Source: Caldilineaceae bacterium SB0664_bin_27
Lineage (GTDB): Bacteria; Chloroflexota; Anaerolineae; Caldilineales; Caldilineaceae
Reading direction: 5' to 3'
Length of the DNA stretch: 52,206 nucleotides
NCBI GenBank assembly: GCA_009838625.1
Contig: VXRG01000185.1
Location: forward strand, 53,873 to 106,078
Shown: piece after piece, positions 7,856-17,059 of the stretch
Layout: each line of letters opens with the position of its first letter
How positions within the stretch are numbered: position 1 is the first letter of the stretch
Notes under the pieces: model-generated
Databases searched by the model: none
Seen by the model: only the letters and a program-made list of their open reading frames with translations
What the model was told of the DNA's origin: nothing
Program-made: the position numbers and the translations under genes

Positions 7856-9751
7856 CTACTGTGAACCGTTGTCATCCGGATCCGGCAGAAGCTGGTGGAT
7901 GAAGTGAATGACGCCGTTGGACGCTTCCACGTCGGATGTCACGATGGTGATTCCTTCGACTGTGAGTGAGCCGTCATCGCCAGTTCCGATGTCGATCGTG
8001 CCGCCATGCAACGTTGTCAGCGAAGTCTGCGATGCAAGGTCGGATGCGGTCAACTTTCCGGATACGACATGGTACCTGAGAGTTTCCGCCAGCAGATCCG
8101 CGTCGGCCATCAGCATGTCAAGCCTGGCTTCGGGCAGCGAAGCGAACGCAGCGTTGGTCGGCGCAAAAATCGTGTAGGGGCCGCCCTCAGCTACGGAGGT
8201 AGTCAAGCCGGCAAGGTCCAGAGCCAGAAGCAGTATATCCAATTGCTCGTAGTTGCCGGCGACTTCGATGAGATCGTCATCCATCATGCCCGCATCGCTG
8301 GTAGGCTCGGGCATCGCCGTTGCGGCAGCCGTTGCCGCCGCGGTTGCTGTTGCCGTTGCCTCCGGCATGGCGTCTGCCGTGGCGGCAGGCGTCGCCGTGG
8401 CCGTGCTCTCGGTCATTGCGTCGGGTGTTGCTGAGGGCGTTGCAGTGGGCGCTGCTTCTTCCGTCGCGGCAGGCGTTTCTGCCGCCGTCGGCACCGGTGT
8501 GGGGACATCCCCCCCGGCTTGGTAGGCTTCGGCATCGGCCAGACTCGGAATCGTCAGTACGTCACCAACCTCAATAACGTCACAGTTGGACAGGGAGTTC
8601 GCAGTGCAGATCGAAGACCAGTAGGTGGTGCTTCCATAAGCTTGCGAGGAGATCGTGCCCAATGTATCTCCTGCCTGCACTGTGTAGATGCCGCCCAGGG
8701 TGATTTCCGTTCCTGCTGCCGCGGATGCGGTACCGGCGCCAGCGCCTGTCTGCTGGACTACCACCCTGTCACCCTCAACCTGCTCGCCGGAGTCGTCGAG
8801 GAACAGCACGTTTTCGCCTGTCAACGTGTATGAGAAAGGCATCGTAGTGTCGTTGTAAGTGACAAGCGTCACGATCTCGCTCACGTCGCTGATGCCAATC
8901 TCGGCGACTTTCCGCTTCGTGCCGTCCATTGAATCCAGGGAGCTGGTGACAAAAGCGCTTTCGGATGGAGGCGCGGCATTGATATACCTGTCAAACCCTC
9001 CTTGCTTGAAAACGTAAAAGCCGGAACTGTCGTCAACTTGCTGGCTGTCCTGTGGATCGTATTCCATCTTGATTGTCACAGGTTGGCCGGTATCGATAAC
9101 TTCCAGTCCCAGGTAATGTTTTTCGAACTGTTCGTTCAGTTCGCCCTGGACCCAGGAAGAGCGAACCGCGTTCGTCGTCACCACCGGGGCCGGATCGGCA
9201 GCCGCCTGGAGTCCCGTAGGGGCGGGCGTGGCCGTTTCGGGCACCTCAGGCGTACTTCCGCTCACAACCTGTTCACCGGATTCATCGACAAAAGTGACAT
9301 TTTCTCCAGTCAAGGTGTAGGAGAGGTCCATCGTTGTGTCATTGAAGACGACAATCGTAACGATTTCGGACGCGTCCGCAGGTCCTATCTGGGCTACCTT
9401 CCTCTTCACGCCGGACATCGTTTCCAAAGAACCGGATACGAATACAGTTTCTGAGGGCGGGGCCGCGTTGATATAGCGGTCGAATCCGCCCTGTTTGAAC
9501 ACGTAGAAGCCTGATCCTTCATCCAACATGTGGTTTTGTTGGGGCTGGTAATCCATCTTGATCGTGACGGGTTGCGATGGGTCAATGACCCGCAGGCCCA
9601 GGTAGTGTTTAGCAAACTGTTCGTTCAACTGTCCACTGACTGTTGCCGAGTTGACGGAGCCCTGCACGGTCAAAGCGTATGGGCCTGCTACGAGAACCAG
9701 CGCCAGAACTGCAGCCAGACCAACATAGCGCCATGAAACTTTCAATTGCAT
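7856..9751 (-). CDS. Secreted LysM and fasciclin (FAS1) protein with a duplicated unknown domain
   Basis: 631-aa exported protein. The start at 9751 was chosen over upstream in-frame codons because GGAGG stands 7 bp before it and a signal peptide or anchor follows (residues 8-30). Two copies of an unrecognised domain of about 125 aa lie at 41-165 and 203-327; both share FYVFKQGGFDRYINAAPPSE, NDTTM and SYTLTGENV. A LysM domain (355-403, YTVQAGDTLGTI) suggests peptidoglycan binding. A Thr/Ala/Pro linker (415-490) leads to a FAS1 adhesion domain (495-625, with TIFAPTNAAF and VIHFIHQLL). It probably sits on the cell surface. The gene has its own terminator. The function of the repeated domain is unknown. 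Confidence 0.88.
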   Translation of the reverse strand: MQLKVSWRYVGLAAVLALVLVAGPYALTVQGSVNSATVSGQLNEQFAKHYLGLRVIDPSQPVTIKMDYQPQQNHMLDEGSGFYVFKQGGFDRYINAAPPSETVFVSGSLETMSGVKRKVAQIGPADASEIVTIVVFNDTTMDLSYTLTGENVTFVDESGEQVVSGSTPEVPETATPAPTGLQAAADPAPVVTTNAVRSSWVQGELNEQFEKHYLGLEVIDTGQPVTIKMEYDPQDSQQVDDSSGFYVFKQGGFDRYINAAPPSESAFVTSSLDSMDGTKRKVAEIGISDVSEIVTLVTYNDTTMPFSYTLTGENVLFLDDSGEQVEGDRVVVQQTGAGAGTASAAAGTEITLGGIYTVQAGDTLGTISSQAYGSTTYWSSICTANSLSNCDVIEVGDVLTIPSLADAEAYQAGGDVPTPVPTAAETPAATEEAAPTATPSATPDAMTESTATATPAATADAMPEATATATAAATAAATAMPEPTSDAGMMDDDLIEVAGNYEQLDILLLALDLAGLTTSVAEGGPYTIFAPTNAAFASLPEARLDMLMADADLLAETLRYHVVSGKLTASDLASQTSLTTLHGGTIDIGTGDDGSLTVEGITIVTSDVEASNGVIHFIHQLLPDPDDNGSQ

Positions 9752-9863
9752 TGATTCCCTCCAGATTCCCGTATAGCCGGACAACCGGGCCCCTGTCAGC
9801 TGTAAACGGATTCCCCGTTGCGACTTCAGGCTCAGCCCCAGAATACGGATTCGTTTCGGAGAC

Positions 9864-9892
9864 ATTACACGTAACATATTCAGTTTAACCAA
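9864..9892 (-). promoter_or_regulatory. Weak candidate promoter of the LysM-FAS1 gene
   Basis: Minus strand: TTGGTT (9892-9887), 17-bp spacer, TGTAAT (9869-9864). The -35 is poor (3 of 6). Position about 115 bp upstream of the start at 9751 and the 265-bp gap after the PBP gene make a promoter here reasonable. Confidence 0.3.
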
Positions 9893-10016
9893 AGCCAAGG
9901 CCAAATTCCAACAGTTCCGGACCCACTTTAGGTCTGTCCTCCCTCTATTGGAACGGTCAGGATGATTTCGTGGCGCGAGCGTAGGCACAGCGCAGTTTGA
10001 TCGTTGAAATCCTTTG

Positions 10017-12908
10017 CTAAGACCGGCGCTGCACAACCAGATGGTGACAAGGCTTGTTGCTGGCTTCTTCGGTACGATGAGGAACGACGATCGGAGAGCT
10101 ACTGGGATTGCCGTTGGCGTCGAGGATCTGCAAGGTGAACCTTTGTGGGGCGTCTCCGCCGAAGATGGGGAAATCGAAGCGGCCGGTGTCGCTTGTACCG
10201 CTCTTGGAAACAGTTTGATAGGTATTGTCCCAAGCGTCGGTCAGGCTGACGGTAACGCCCGGGAGGGCAACACCCCTTTCATCGACAGCCAGTCCCATCA
10301 CGTATTGGCCCGGGCACTGATCATCGTGCCAGAGGCGGTTCAGAATGTATCGATGAGGCCCCACGAAGTTCGAGCCGCCTACTTCGGACAGCTGCCCACT
10401 GGAGAAATTTTCAGGAGAAATCAGCGCGGCGGCATTGGCGAAATCGATCCCGACTGCAAGGCCCGTTTCGTCAGCCATCAGCCCCATCTCTTCGCACCGG
10501 CCCAGGTAGACCGGAAAACCGGCGCCAAGGCTCCATTCAAGGGCGCTCTTCCGGTCTCGCAGCAGGCTGCCCTCGTCGACAGTCTCAACATCCGCCCCGT
10601 CCAACGACCAGCAGTGATGACAGTGAGTCGGCGAGTCTTGCGGAAAGCCAAAATGGTCTGGCAGCGCCAGCAGGATGCGCTCCGCCCCTTCAGGGTGGCC
10701 GCAGAAGCCGAGGAGACGCGTTTCCAGGCCCGCCTCCGTTTCTTGCTTCATGTAGACGGGCGCAGAGGAGACATGCTCGACACTGTCGACCAGGGCGAAG
10801 GTAGTTCTGCCTGACTGGTTATCTCCATCCTCTCCTTCTTCCTGATCCTGGGCGGCCGGGCCGCGCTCTTCGGCGGCGTCCAGCCAGGTTGTGCTGAAAA
10901 CCTCGCCGCCCCCTTGCCGACAGGTCAAGCCGGGCGGGCAAATATCCAGATGTTGGAGGCTCTCGCTGTTCTGAAACTCCCAGCCTGCTTCTGTGGCCGG
11001 CGTCTGCAGGACGTCAAGGAGGGCAGGCTCTGCAAGGACAGTGCGCATAAACTCATTCCAGACAGGCGCGGCCGCGCCTGCCCCGGTGGCATTTCGCATC
11101 GGGCGCCCGTCGGTATTGCCCACCCAAACGCCAGTCAGCAGATGCCGCGTGAATCCCATTGTCCAGGCGTCACGATTGTTGTCGGTGGTTCCGGTCTTTG
11201 CTGCCACCGGCAGGCTCAGGGTCAGCTGACTCCGGGCGCCAAACATCGGCACGCGCGCCGGGTCGTCGCTGAGGATATCGGCAACCAGAGATGCGGCCTC
11301 CTCTGAGATTGCGCGCGTTCCCTCGTCTGAGCTGCTCTCACGCAGCGTTTGGCCCTGCCCATCGGTGATTGTAAGGAAGAATTGAGGAGGCCGGTAACGA
11401 CCGTAGTTCGCTATGGTGTGGTAGGCAGAAGCCAGATCGAGCAGTGTTACCTCTCCACCTCCCAGCGTCAGGCTCAACCCGTACCAGTCGGTCCCGCGGT
11501 GCAGGCTCCCGACGCCCATCTTGCGAGCGCTCTCAAGCATTCGCTCGACGCCGACTGAGTCCAGCAGCTTTACCGCCGGAACGTTGTAGCTGTTGGCGAG
11601 CGCTGCCCTGACGGTAACGGGACCGTGAAACTTACGATCGTAGTTGACCGGACTGTACTCCTCGATTGTACTGATTGTATAGGTGATAGGCGTGTCCCAG
11701 ATGACCGTTGCGGGGCTGATAAGATTGTCGTTGAACGCAGTGGCGTAGAGGAGAGGTTTAATTGCGCTGCCCGGCTGGCGAGGACTGGTTGCGACATTGA
11801 CCTGGCCGTCGATCTCTTTGTTCTTGTAGTCGACGCTGCCTACCATGGCCAGAATCTCTGCTGTGCCGGGTTTGAGAGCGATCAGCGCTCCATTGTTCAT
11901 GTCAAAGCGAGGGTGAAGGGCGGTAACCTGTTGCGAAACGATCCGTTGCGCTTCTTCCTGCAGTGCCAGGTCGAGCGTCGTATAGATGTGCAGACCGGCC
12001 CTCCGGACAAACCCGTGTCCCAGTAGCTTGTCGAGTTCGAGGACGACGTAGTCAACAAAGTGAGGCGCGTGCGGAGAGTGAATTTCCGGAGACCCGCCCA
12101 GTTCGACCTCCGCGGCAAATGCTGCGTTCGCTTCATCCAGCGTCAGAAACCCGTGTCTTACCATCAGCGACAGGACGGTCCTCTGGCGCTCTTTTGCCGA
12201 TTCCAGATCGGCGAAGAGATCGAAACGCGCCGGCGATTGGGGAATCCCGGCTATCAACGTGGCCTCGGCCAGATTCAGCTCCGCCGCGGACTTGCCAAAA
12301 TAGGTACGGGCGGCTGCCTGCGGCCCGTAGGCAAGGTGGCCGTAGTTAAGGAGATTCAGATAGAGTTCCAGGATCTCTTCTTTGGCGTAGGTCCTCGTCA
12401 GCTCACTGGCAAGTCCGGCCTCTGCAATCTTGCGATCGAAGGTCTGATCATAGCGCTCTTCGGATCCCAGAAAGAGATTGCGGGCAAGTTGCATCGTGAT
12501 TGTACTTGCCCCCGATACTATCTCGCCCTGCTCAACGTTTTGAATCACCGCGCCGGCGATGCGAACAGGGTCCACACCCGGATTGGTAAAGAACGTCGCG
12601 TCCTCTGTTGCAATGGTAGCGTTGATCAGATGCGGGGAGATCTGATTCAGAGAGGCCCATTCGCGGCGCCCTTCTCCGATTAGCTCCGCCAGTAACCGAC
12701 CATTGCGATCGTACAGGAATGTCGTTTGGAAGACGCGCGGAACCGGCCCAGGCTGGTACAGTTGCATGTAGGCCTCAGCGACCCCGGCAAGAGAGATAGC
12801 CGGCCTCCGACCGACGGCGCCGCGACGAGAGCCGCAACCGGTCAGAACCAGTATAAGAAGCAGCGAGAGAAGGAGAGTGGAGCGCCGAGCAAATGGAGGT
12901 CCAGGCAT
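10017..12908 (-). CDS. Class A penicillin-binding protein (GT51 + transpeptidase), lipoprotein-type signal
   Basis: Bifunctional peptidoglycan synthase, 963 aa, that polymerises lipid II and crosslinks stem peptides outside the membrane. The N-terminus is a hydrophobic stretch ending in VLTGC (Cys25), a good lipobox, in place of the usual transmembrane anchor. GT51: catalytic Glu102 in ATEDATFFTNPG (Asn where the family usually has His), GASTITMQLARN (133-144), KEEILELYLN. Transpeptidase: SAIK at 381-384, SYN at 440-442, KTGT at 571-574. After residue about 640 comes a Cys-containing tail, an acidic linker and a C-terminal beta domain resembling carboxypeptidase-regulatory/Big folds. A second, related PBP gene lies directly upstream on the same strand. 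Confidence 0.93.
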   Translation of the reverse strand: MPGPPFARRSTLLLSLLLILVLTGCGSRRGAVGRRPAISLAGVAEAYMQLYQPGPVPRVFQTTFLYDRNGRLLAELIGEGRREWASLNQISPHLINATIATEDATFFTNPGVDPVRIAGAVIQNVEQGEIVSGASTITMQLARNLFLGSEERYDQTFDRKIAEAGLASELTRTYAKEEILELYLNLLNYGHLAYGPQAAARTYFGKSAAELNLAEATLIAGIPQSPARFDLFADLESAKERQRTVLSLMVRHGFLTLDEANAAFAAEVELGGSPEIHSPHAPHFVDYVVLELDKLLGHGFVRRAGLHIYTTLDLALQEEAQRIVSQQVTALHPRFDMNNGALIALKPGTAEILAMVGSVDYKNKEIDGQVNVATSPRQPGSAIKPLLYATAFNDNLISPATVIWDTPITYTISTIEEYSPVNYDRKFHGPVTVRAALANSYNVPAVKLLDSVGVERMLESARKMGVGSLHRGTDWYGLSLTLGGGEVTLLDLASAYHTIANYGRYRPPQFFLTITDGQGQTLRESSSDEGTRAISEEAASLVADILSDDPARVPMFGARSQLTLSLPVAAKTGTTDNNRDAWTMGFTRHLLTGVWVGNTDGRPMRNATGAGAAAPVWNEFMRTVLAEPALLDVLQTPATEAGWEFQNSESLQHLDICPPGLTCRQGGGEVFSTTWLDAAEERGPAAQDQEEGEDGDNQSGRTTFALVDSVEHVSSAPVYMKQETEAGLETRLLGFCGHPEGAERILLALPDHFGFPQDSPTHCHHCWSLDGADVETVDEGSLLRDRKSALEWSLGAGFPVYLGRCEEMGLMADETGLAVGIDFANAAALISPENFSSGQLSEVGGSNFVGPHRYILNRLWHDDQCPGQYVMGLAVDERGVALPGVTVSLTDAWDNTYQTVSKSGTSDTGRFDFPIFGGDAPQRFTLQILDANGNPSSSPIVVPHRTEEASNKPCHHLVVQRRS

Positions 12909-13148
12909 GAGAAGTAGCCGGCTAGATCAACTCGGGACGGGGTTGAACCCTGTGGCGTCTACCCCAGTGCCCCAAATTGACAGGCTCAAAGGTGGAAAAA
13001 ACGCCTCACCAATGTTAACGACATAGGGGCGCGCAATGGTTCCAGGCATACAGAGGCTCCTGGTGAGAGCTCATTGATCCTATCCCTGCGGCACCTTGTC
13101 CCGGACCGGCGTCCTCAGTGGCAGAAGCCCGCCGTCCGAATTGGCTAT

Positions 13149-16061
13149 CTACTCATATGGATTCTGAAAGATCTCCAGGTTCTCAGGAATGTGCAGGAGG
13201 TCACCTGGACGCAAAATGTAGTATGGCCTTATGGCGTTTGGATTGGCAGCCCGGAGCAGGCTGATGGGGATGTCGTACTTTGCGGCAATGATAACCCAGG
13301 AATCCCCACTCTGGACTTCATGAATCATACTCTCTTCATGAAGTCGAATCGGGATCGACCGGGGCAGTAGCAGGCGTTCACCATTCAGTGAACCCTCGAC
13401 GTGCAGGTTAGCGCCGCGCAGAATGCTCTCCGGCAGACCAAAGGCTCGGGCCAGATTGGCCCAGTTATCGCCTGCCCGCCCAGTGTAGTATCGCAAATCC
13501 GTGCAAGAGCCCAACGAAACGGGAATACCTTCCTGCATGCTATAGGAGAGAAGCCTGAACTTCTCCAGCTCTGTCGCAGGGACGTATATCAGGTCCTCCC
13601 TGTATTCAGGAGGCGGCGTATTCAAGGTGTTCTCTTCTTCGTCGAACGGGATTTCAGGCATGGGAGGAAGCGGCCTTCCCACAGTGGAGTAACCAGGTGG
13701 AAAAGCGAGGCCGACCCAACTCGAGAGTCGAAGTAATGATCTCGTCTCCGGGATGCTGTTCGTTCTACCACCGTTGGCAGCGCCGGCCGACTCGTCGACC
13801 AGGCAGTAGGAGAAGTCTTCAAAGTCATTCGCCCTCGCGAAGTGTGTTGGCAGCGTTTTGCCGGTGACCACCGTTCCCGCGAGGAGTCCATTTCCACGGG
13901 TTTTGCTCAGCCAGCTGGTGGTAAAGTACTCGCCGCCCGTGCGGCAGCGGACCGCTGGAGGACAGTCGGGCAGCTGGACTACAGATGCCGGTACATCGAA
14001 AGCCCAGAGGCTCGGGTCGTCGGGCGCGCCAATCAGTTCCCGCATCCCCTTGTCGGCAATTACGGCTTCCATAAAGTTGTGCCAGAGGGGCGCCGCGCCT
14101 GCCGCACCGCTGTTGCCCCACATCGGGGTCCCGTCACTGTTTCCCGTCCACACGCCGGCCGCCAGGTATTTCGTGAAGCCGACCGTCCAATTGTCCTTGA
14201 AGTTGGTTGTCGTTCCTGTTTTTGCGGCCGCCGGACGGCTCAGTTTCAGCTTGCTGTTCGCCCCGAATGCGGGCTTTCTGGCCTCGTTGTCGCTCAGTAT
14301 GTCGGTCAGTTGAAAGGCCACGCCCTCAGAAATAATTCTCTTCTGTTCTACCGGCGGCGGCGAGCGATACCGGCCCAGGTCATCAACCATAAACATCGCA
14401 AACTGCGGCGGAGCGTAGAGACCGTCATTGGCGAAAGTACGGAAAGCGTTGGTCAACTCCAGAAGCGAAACTTCGCCTGCGCCGAGAGACAGGCTCAGAC
14501 CGTAGCTGTTCGGTTCTCGGTTAAGGCTTGTAATGCCAAATTCCTTCGCCTTGGACACAAGGCGTTCATTGCCCAGAGACGACAGCAACTTTACGGCAGG
14601 AACATTGTAACTATTGGCAAGAGCGGTGCGCACCGTGACAGGGCCATGGAATGTCCTGTCGTAGTTCCGGGGACTGTAGAAGTGCCCCATGCCTACGGAA
14701 TAGGCTGTCGGCGTATCCCAAATCACGGTAGCCGGTGAGATGAGGTCTTCGGACAGTGCTGCCGCATAGAGAATCGGTTTGAAGGAACTTCCCGGTTGCC
14801 GCAGGCTGACCGAGAGATTTACCTGCCCGGCATCCTCCTCATTGAAATCGACCCCTCCGACCATGGCCAGGATTTCACCGGTCTGCGGCTGAATGGCCAC
14901 CAGGGCGCCGTTTGACATTTGGTAAGCTTTACCAACTCTTTCGATCCAGGCTTTCAGCTCCTGCTCGGCCAGCACCTGCATCGGCATATCCAGCGAAGTG
15001 ATGATGTGCATGCCGGACCGGCGCATCTTCCACCGGCCGTTCTCAATACCCAAGGCCTCTGCCATCCGCCTTTCCAGCGCCTTTTCCACATAGAGAACGA
15101 AATGGGGCGCCAGGTAGTCCGGCTCTATGGAGGTGGCAATCAGAAAGATCTCTTCATCGAATATGGCGTCGGCCTTCTCTTGCGACAGAAACTCGTGCCG
15201 CACCAACAGGTCCAGGACGATACGCTGCCGCTGTTTGGCGGCATCGAAATTACGGAACAGATCGAATGAAGCCGGCTGCTGTGGAACTCCGGCGAGGATC
15301 GTCGCCTCTGCCCAGGTCAGATCGATAGCGCTCTTGCCAAAGTAGACCTGTGCGGCCGCTTCGGGCCCGTAGGCGAGATGCCCGTAGTTGACAAGGTTGA
15401 GATATATTTCCAGCAGCTCTTCCTTGTTGAAAAGAATTGTCAGGTCGTGGGCGAGTCCAATCTCGTAGAGTTTCCGGTCAATTGTCTGCTCGAATCTTTC
15501 ATCCGGCGCGAGAAAGAGGTTGCGCGCCAGCTGCATGGTGATCGTGCTTGCGCCAGAAGTGATCGACTGGGCCTGTACGTTTTGTATGGCCGCACCGACA
15601 ATCCGCCGGCTGTCCACGCCGCGATTGGTGAAGAAGGAAGCGTCTTCGGTTGCGACGGTTGCAGAGATCAGAGCGGGAGAAATCTGGTCTAGAGTGACCC
15701 AGGTGCGCCTCCCTTCCTCAAAGAACTCCGCAAGAAGAACGCCGTTTCGATCATAGACGCGGGTTGTTTCGAACAGCTTGGGCAAACTTCCGTTGGGCTG
15801 GTACTGCTGCATGTAGTGTTCCACGACAGTCTTGATGGAACCTTCAAGACGCGGGCCCAATCTGCCTGCTACAAGATCGTCCAGAGGCGGAGCCTCAAGT
15901 TCGTCGAAGCCAAAAGGAAGGTTTTCCAGTCCCAGCTCGGCCTCTTCGGAATCCTCCCCGGAGCAGCCCATCACCAGTACGATGGCCAGCAGGAGAACCA
16001 TAGCGGTTGCGGCGCGCCTCGCGCCTGCATGCCGCACTGCATCCCGCAGTCCATTCAGCAT
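13149..16061 (-). CDS. Class A penicillin-binding protein with C-terminal LysM pair
   Basis: Second bifunctional peptidoglycan synthase, 970 aa from the ATG at 16061. The frame is open to 16187, but the shorter start places the hydrophobic signal (residues 20-32) and the VLVMGC lipobox-like site at the N-terminus; no strong ribosome site decides it. Motifs: Glu139 in ATEDASFFTNRG, GASTITMQLARN, SxxK at 425-428, SYN at 484-486, KTGT at 614-617. The tail differs from its neighbour: two LysM-like modules at about 858-903 and 912-958 (VQSGDSWVIIAAKYDIP) should bind glycan strands. The core is clearly paralogous to the downstream PBP, so the pair arose by duplication and then acquired different tails. 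Confidence 0.92.
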   Translation of the reverse strand: MLNGLRDAVRHAGARRAATAMVLLLAIVLVMGCSGEDSEEAELGLENLPFGFDELEAPPLDDLVAGRLGPRLEGSIKTVVEHYMQQYQPNGSLPKLFETTRVYDRNGVLLAEFFEEGRRTWVTLDQISPALISATVATEDASFFTNRGVDSRRIVGAAIQNVQAQSITSGASTITMQLARNLFLAPDERFEQTIDRKLYEIGLAHDLTILFNKEELLEIYLNLVNYGHLAYGPEAAAQVYFGKSAIDLTWAEATILAGVPQQPASFDLFRNFDAAKQRQRIVLDLLVRHEFLSQEKADAIFDEEIFLIATSIEPDYLAPHFVLYVEKALERRMAEALGIENGRWKMRRSGMHIITSLDMPMQVLAEQELKAWIERVGKAYQMSNGALVAIQPQTGEILAMVGGVDFNEEDAGQVNLSVSLRQPGSSFKPILYAAALSEDLISPATVIWDTPTAYSVGMGHFYSPRNYDRTFHGPVTVRTALANSYNVPAVKLLSSLGNERLVSKAKEFGITSLNREPNSYGLSLSLGAGEVSLLELTNAFRTFANDGLYAPPQFAMFMVDDLGRYRSPPPVEQKRIISEGVAFQLTDILSDNEARKPAFGANSKLKLSRPAAAKTGTTTNFKDNWTVGFTKYLAAGVWTGNSDGTPMWGNSGAAGAAPLWHNFMEAVIADKGMRELIGAPDDPSLWAFDVPASVVQLPDCPPAVRCRTGGEYFTTSWLSKTRGNGLLAGTVVTGKTLPTHFARANDFEDFSYCLVDESAGAANGGRTNSIPETRSLLRLSSWVGLAFPPGYSTVGRPLPPMPEIPFDEEENTLNTPPPEYREDLIYVPATELEKFRLLSYSMQEGIPVSLGSCTDLRYYTGRAGDNWANLARAFGLPESILRGANLHVEGSLNGERLLLPRSIPIRLHEESMIHEVQSGDSWVIIAAKYDIPISLLRAANPNAIRPYYILRPGDLLHIPENLEIFQNPYE

Positions 16062-16327
16062 GAAGAACCGGACGCTTTCCACGGACAATGACGTGCTACT
16101 CTTCGCTGAGCAATTTGGGCCTTTGCTTCCATCAGCTGACTCTCGCTGGGGATGCGTGGGAGACCACGGCACGTTTCTTCCCTTCATGATCGAACTGCCC
16201 TCCGTGACACTACCATGTCGATCAGGCCTCGACGGGGCTCTACAGGTGCGAAATCACAACACGAATCCGGGAGACGGGTATCTACCCGTTCGAGTTACGA
16301 TTCACGAAAACGGGGGTATCAACTTAA

Positions 16328-16336
16328 ATTGTATCA
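16328..16336 (-). promoter_or_regulatory. Possible extended -10 upstream of the PBP gene
   Basis: Minus strand TGATACAAT (extended -10 with TACAAT) without a good -35. It is the only promoter-like match between the tRNA terminator and the PBP start and implies a leader of 130 to 260 nt. Confidence 0.25.
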
Positions 16337-16439
16337 CACATACGATTATGATAAGTGCGAAGATCAGCAGCTGGGCGAAGAAAAGTCGTTCAGCAGCAAT
16401 AAACAGATTGCAACGGAATGGAAAAGGAGTCAAACAAGA

Positions 16440-16461
16440 AAACCGCTCGAATGAGCGGTTT
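16440..16461 (-). terminator. tRNA-Cys terminator
   Basis: Perfect 9-bp hairpin (AAACCGCTC, loop of 4, GAGCGGTTT). On the minus strand it is followed by ttcttgtttgactcctttt. It begins one base after the tRNA 3' end. Confidence 0.8.
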
Positions 16462-16462
16462 G

Positions 16463-16533
<71 letters not shown>

Positions 16534-16563
16534 GCACAACTTGCAGGAATCAACTCGCAGCGG

Positions 16564-16592
16564 ATCGTATCAGCACTGTAATGCTTTGTCAA
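16564..16592 (-). promoter_or_regulatory. Promoter of tRNA-Cys
   Basis: Minus strand TTGACA (16592-16587), 17-bp spacer, TACGAT (16569-16564), with TGa before the -10. The predicted start near 16557 leaves a leader of about 24 nt before the tRNA. Confidence 0.75.
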
Positions 16593-16662
16593 ATCAGGCC
16601 GTTCAGAGTTATCCTCTGTCTGCATCCTCCGGAGCTCCTTTTCCACCTGGACACATTTGACA

Positions 16663-17046
16663 ATGACTTTGACGGACGAGATGGTCGTTTGCGAACGCTG
16701 CGGTGTCACTTTCCTGTGGACGCTGGAGGACAGACGGAAAGAGCCCCGCGGACGGAAGCCTCCCACCTCTTGCTTTGGATGCAGCTTTCTCTTGCCTCCC
16801 TCCAAACGAGAACGCGGTCTGGTCAAATGGTACAGTCCTGGCAAAAGGTATGGTTTCATTTCTCGCTTCAGCGGCGCGGACCTCTTTATGCATCGTTCCC
16901 GTTTCGACGGTGTCGGCCGTCTGAGGACGGGGGACCTGGTTGAATTCGAAGTCGAAGAGACCGAAAAGGGCGCGGCAGCGGTAGGCGTGCGGCTGCTTTC
17001 CAGGCTGCTGAAGGACGGATCGCGAGAACACATCCTGGAAGGGTAG
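16663..17046 (+). CDS. Zinc-ribbon plus cold-shock domain protein
   Basis: Small cytoplasmic nucleic-acid-binding protein, 127 aa from the ATG at 16663 (TTG at 16657 is an alternative). N-terminal zinc ribbon: Cys10-x2-Cys13 and Cys37-x2-Cys40. C-terminal cold-shock/OB domain (about 52-115) with GLVKWYSPGKRYGFI and DLFMHRSRF, degenerate forms of RNP1 (KGFGFI) and RNP2 (DIFVHFS). Probable role in RNA binding, as in the cold-shock family; the partner is unknown. It lies between the divergently read tRNA-Cys and a convergent glycosyltransferase. Confidence 0.85.
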   Translation: MTLTDEMVVCERCGVTFLWTLEDRRKEPRGRKPPTSCFGCSFLLPPSKRERGLVKWYSPGKRYGFISRFSGADLFMHRSRFDGVGRLRTGDLVEFEVEETEKGAAAVGVRLLSRLLKDGSREHILEG

Positions 17047-17059
17047 GCGACTGAAGTAT

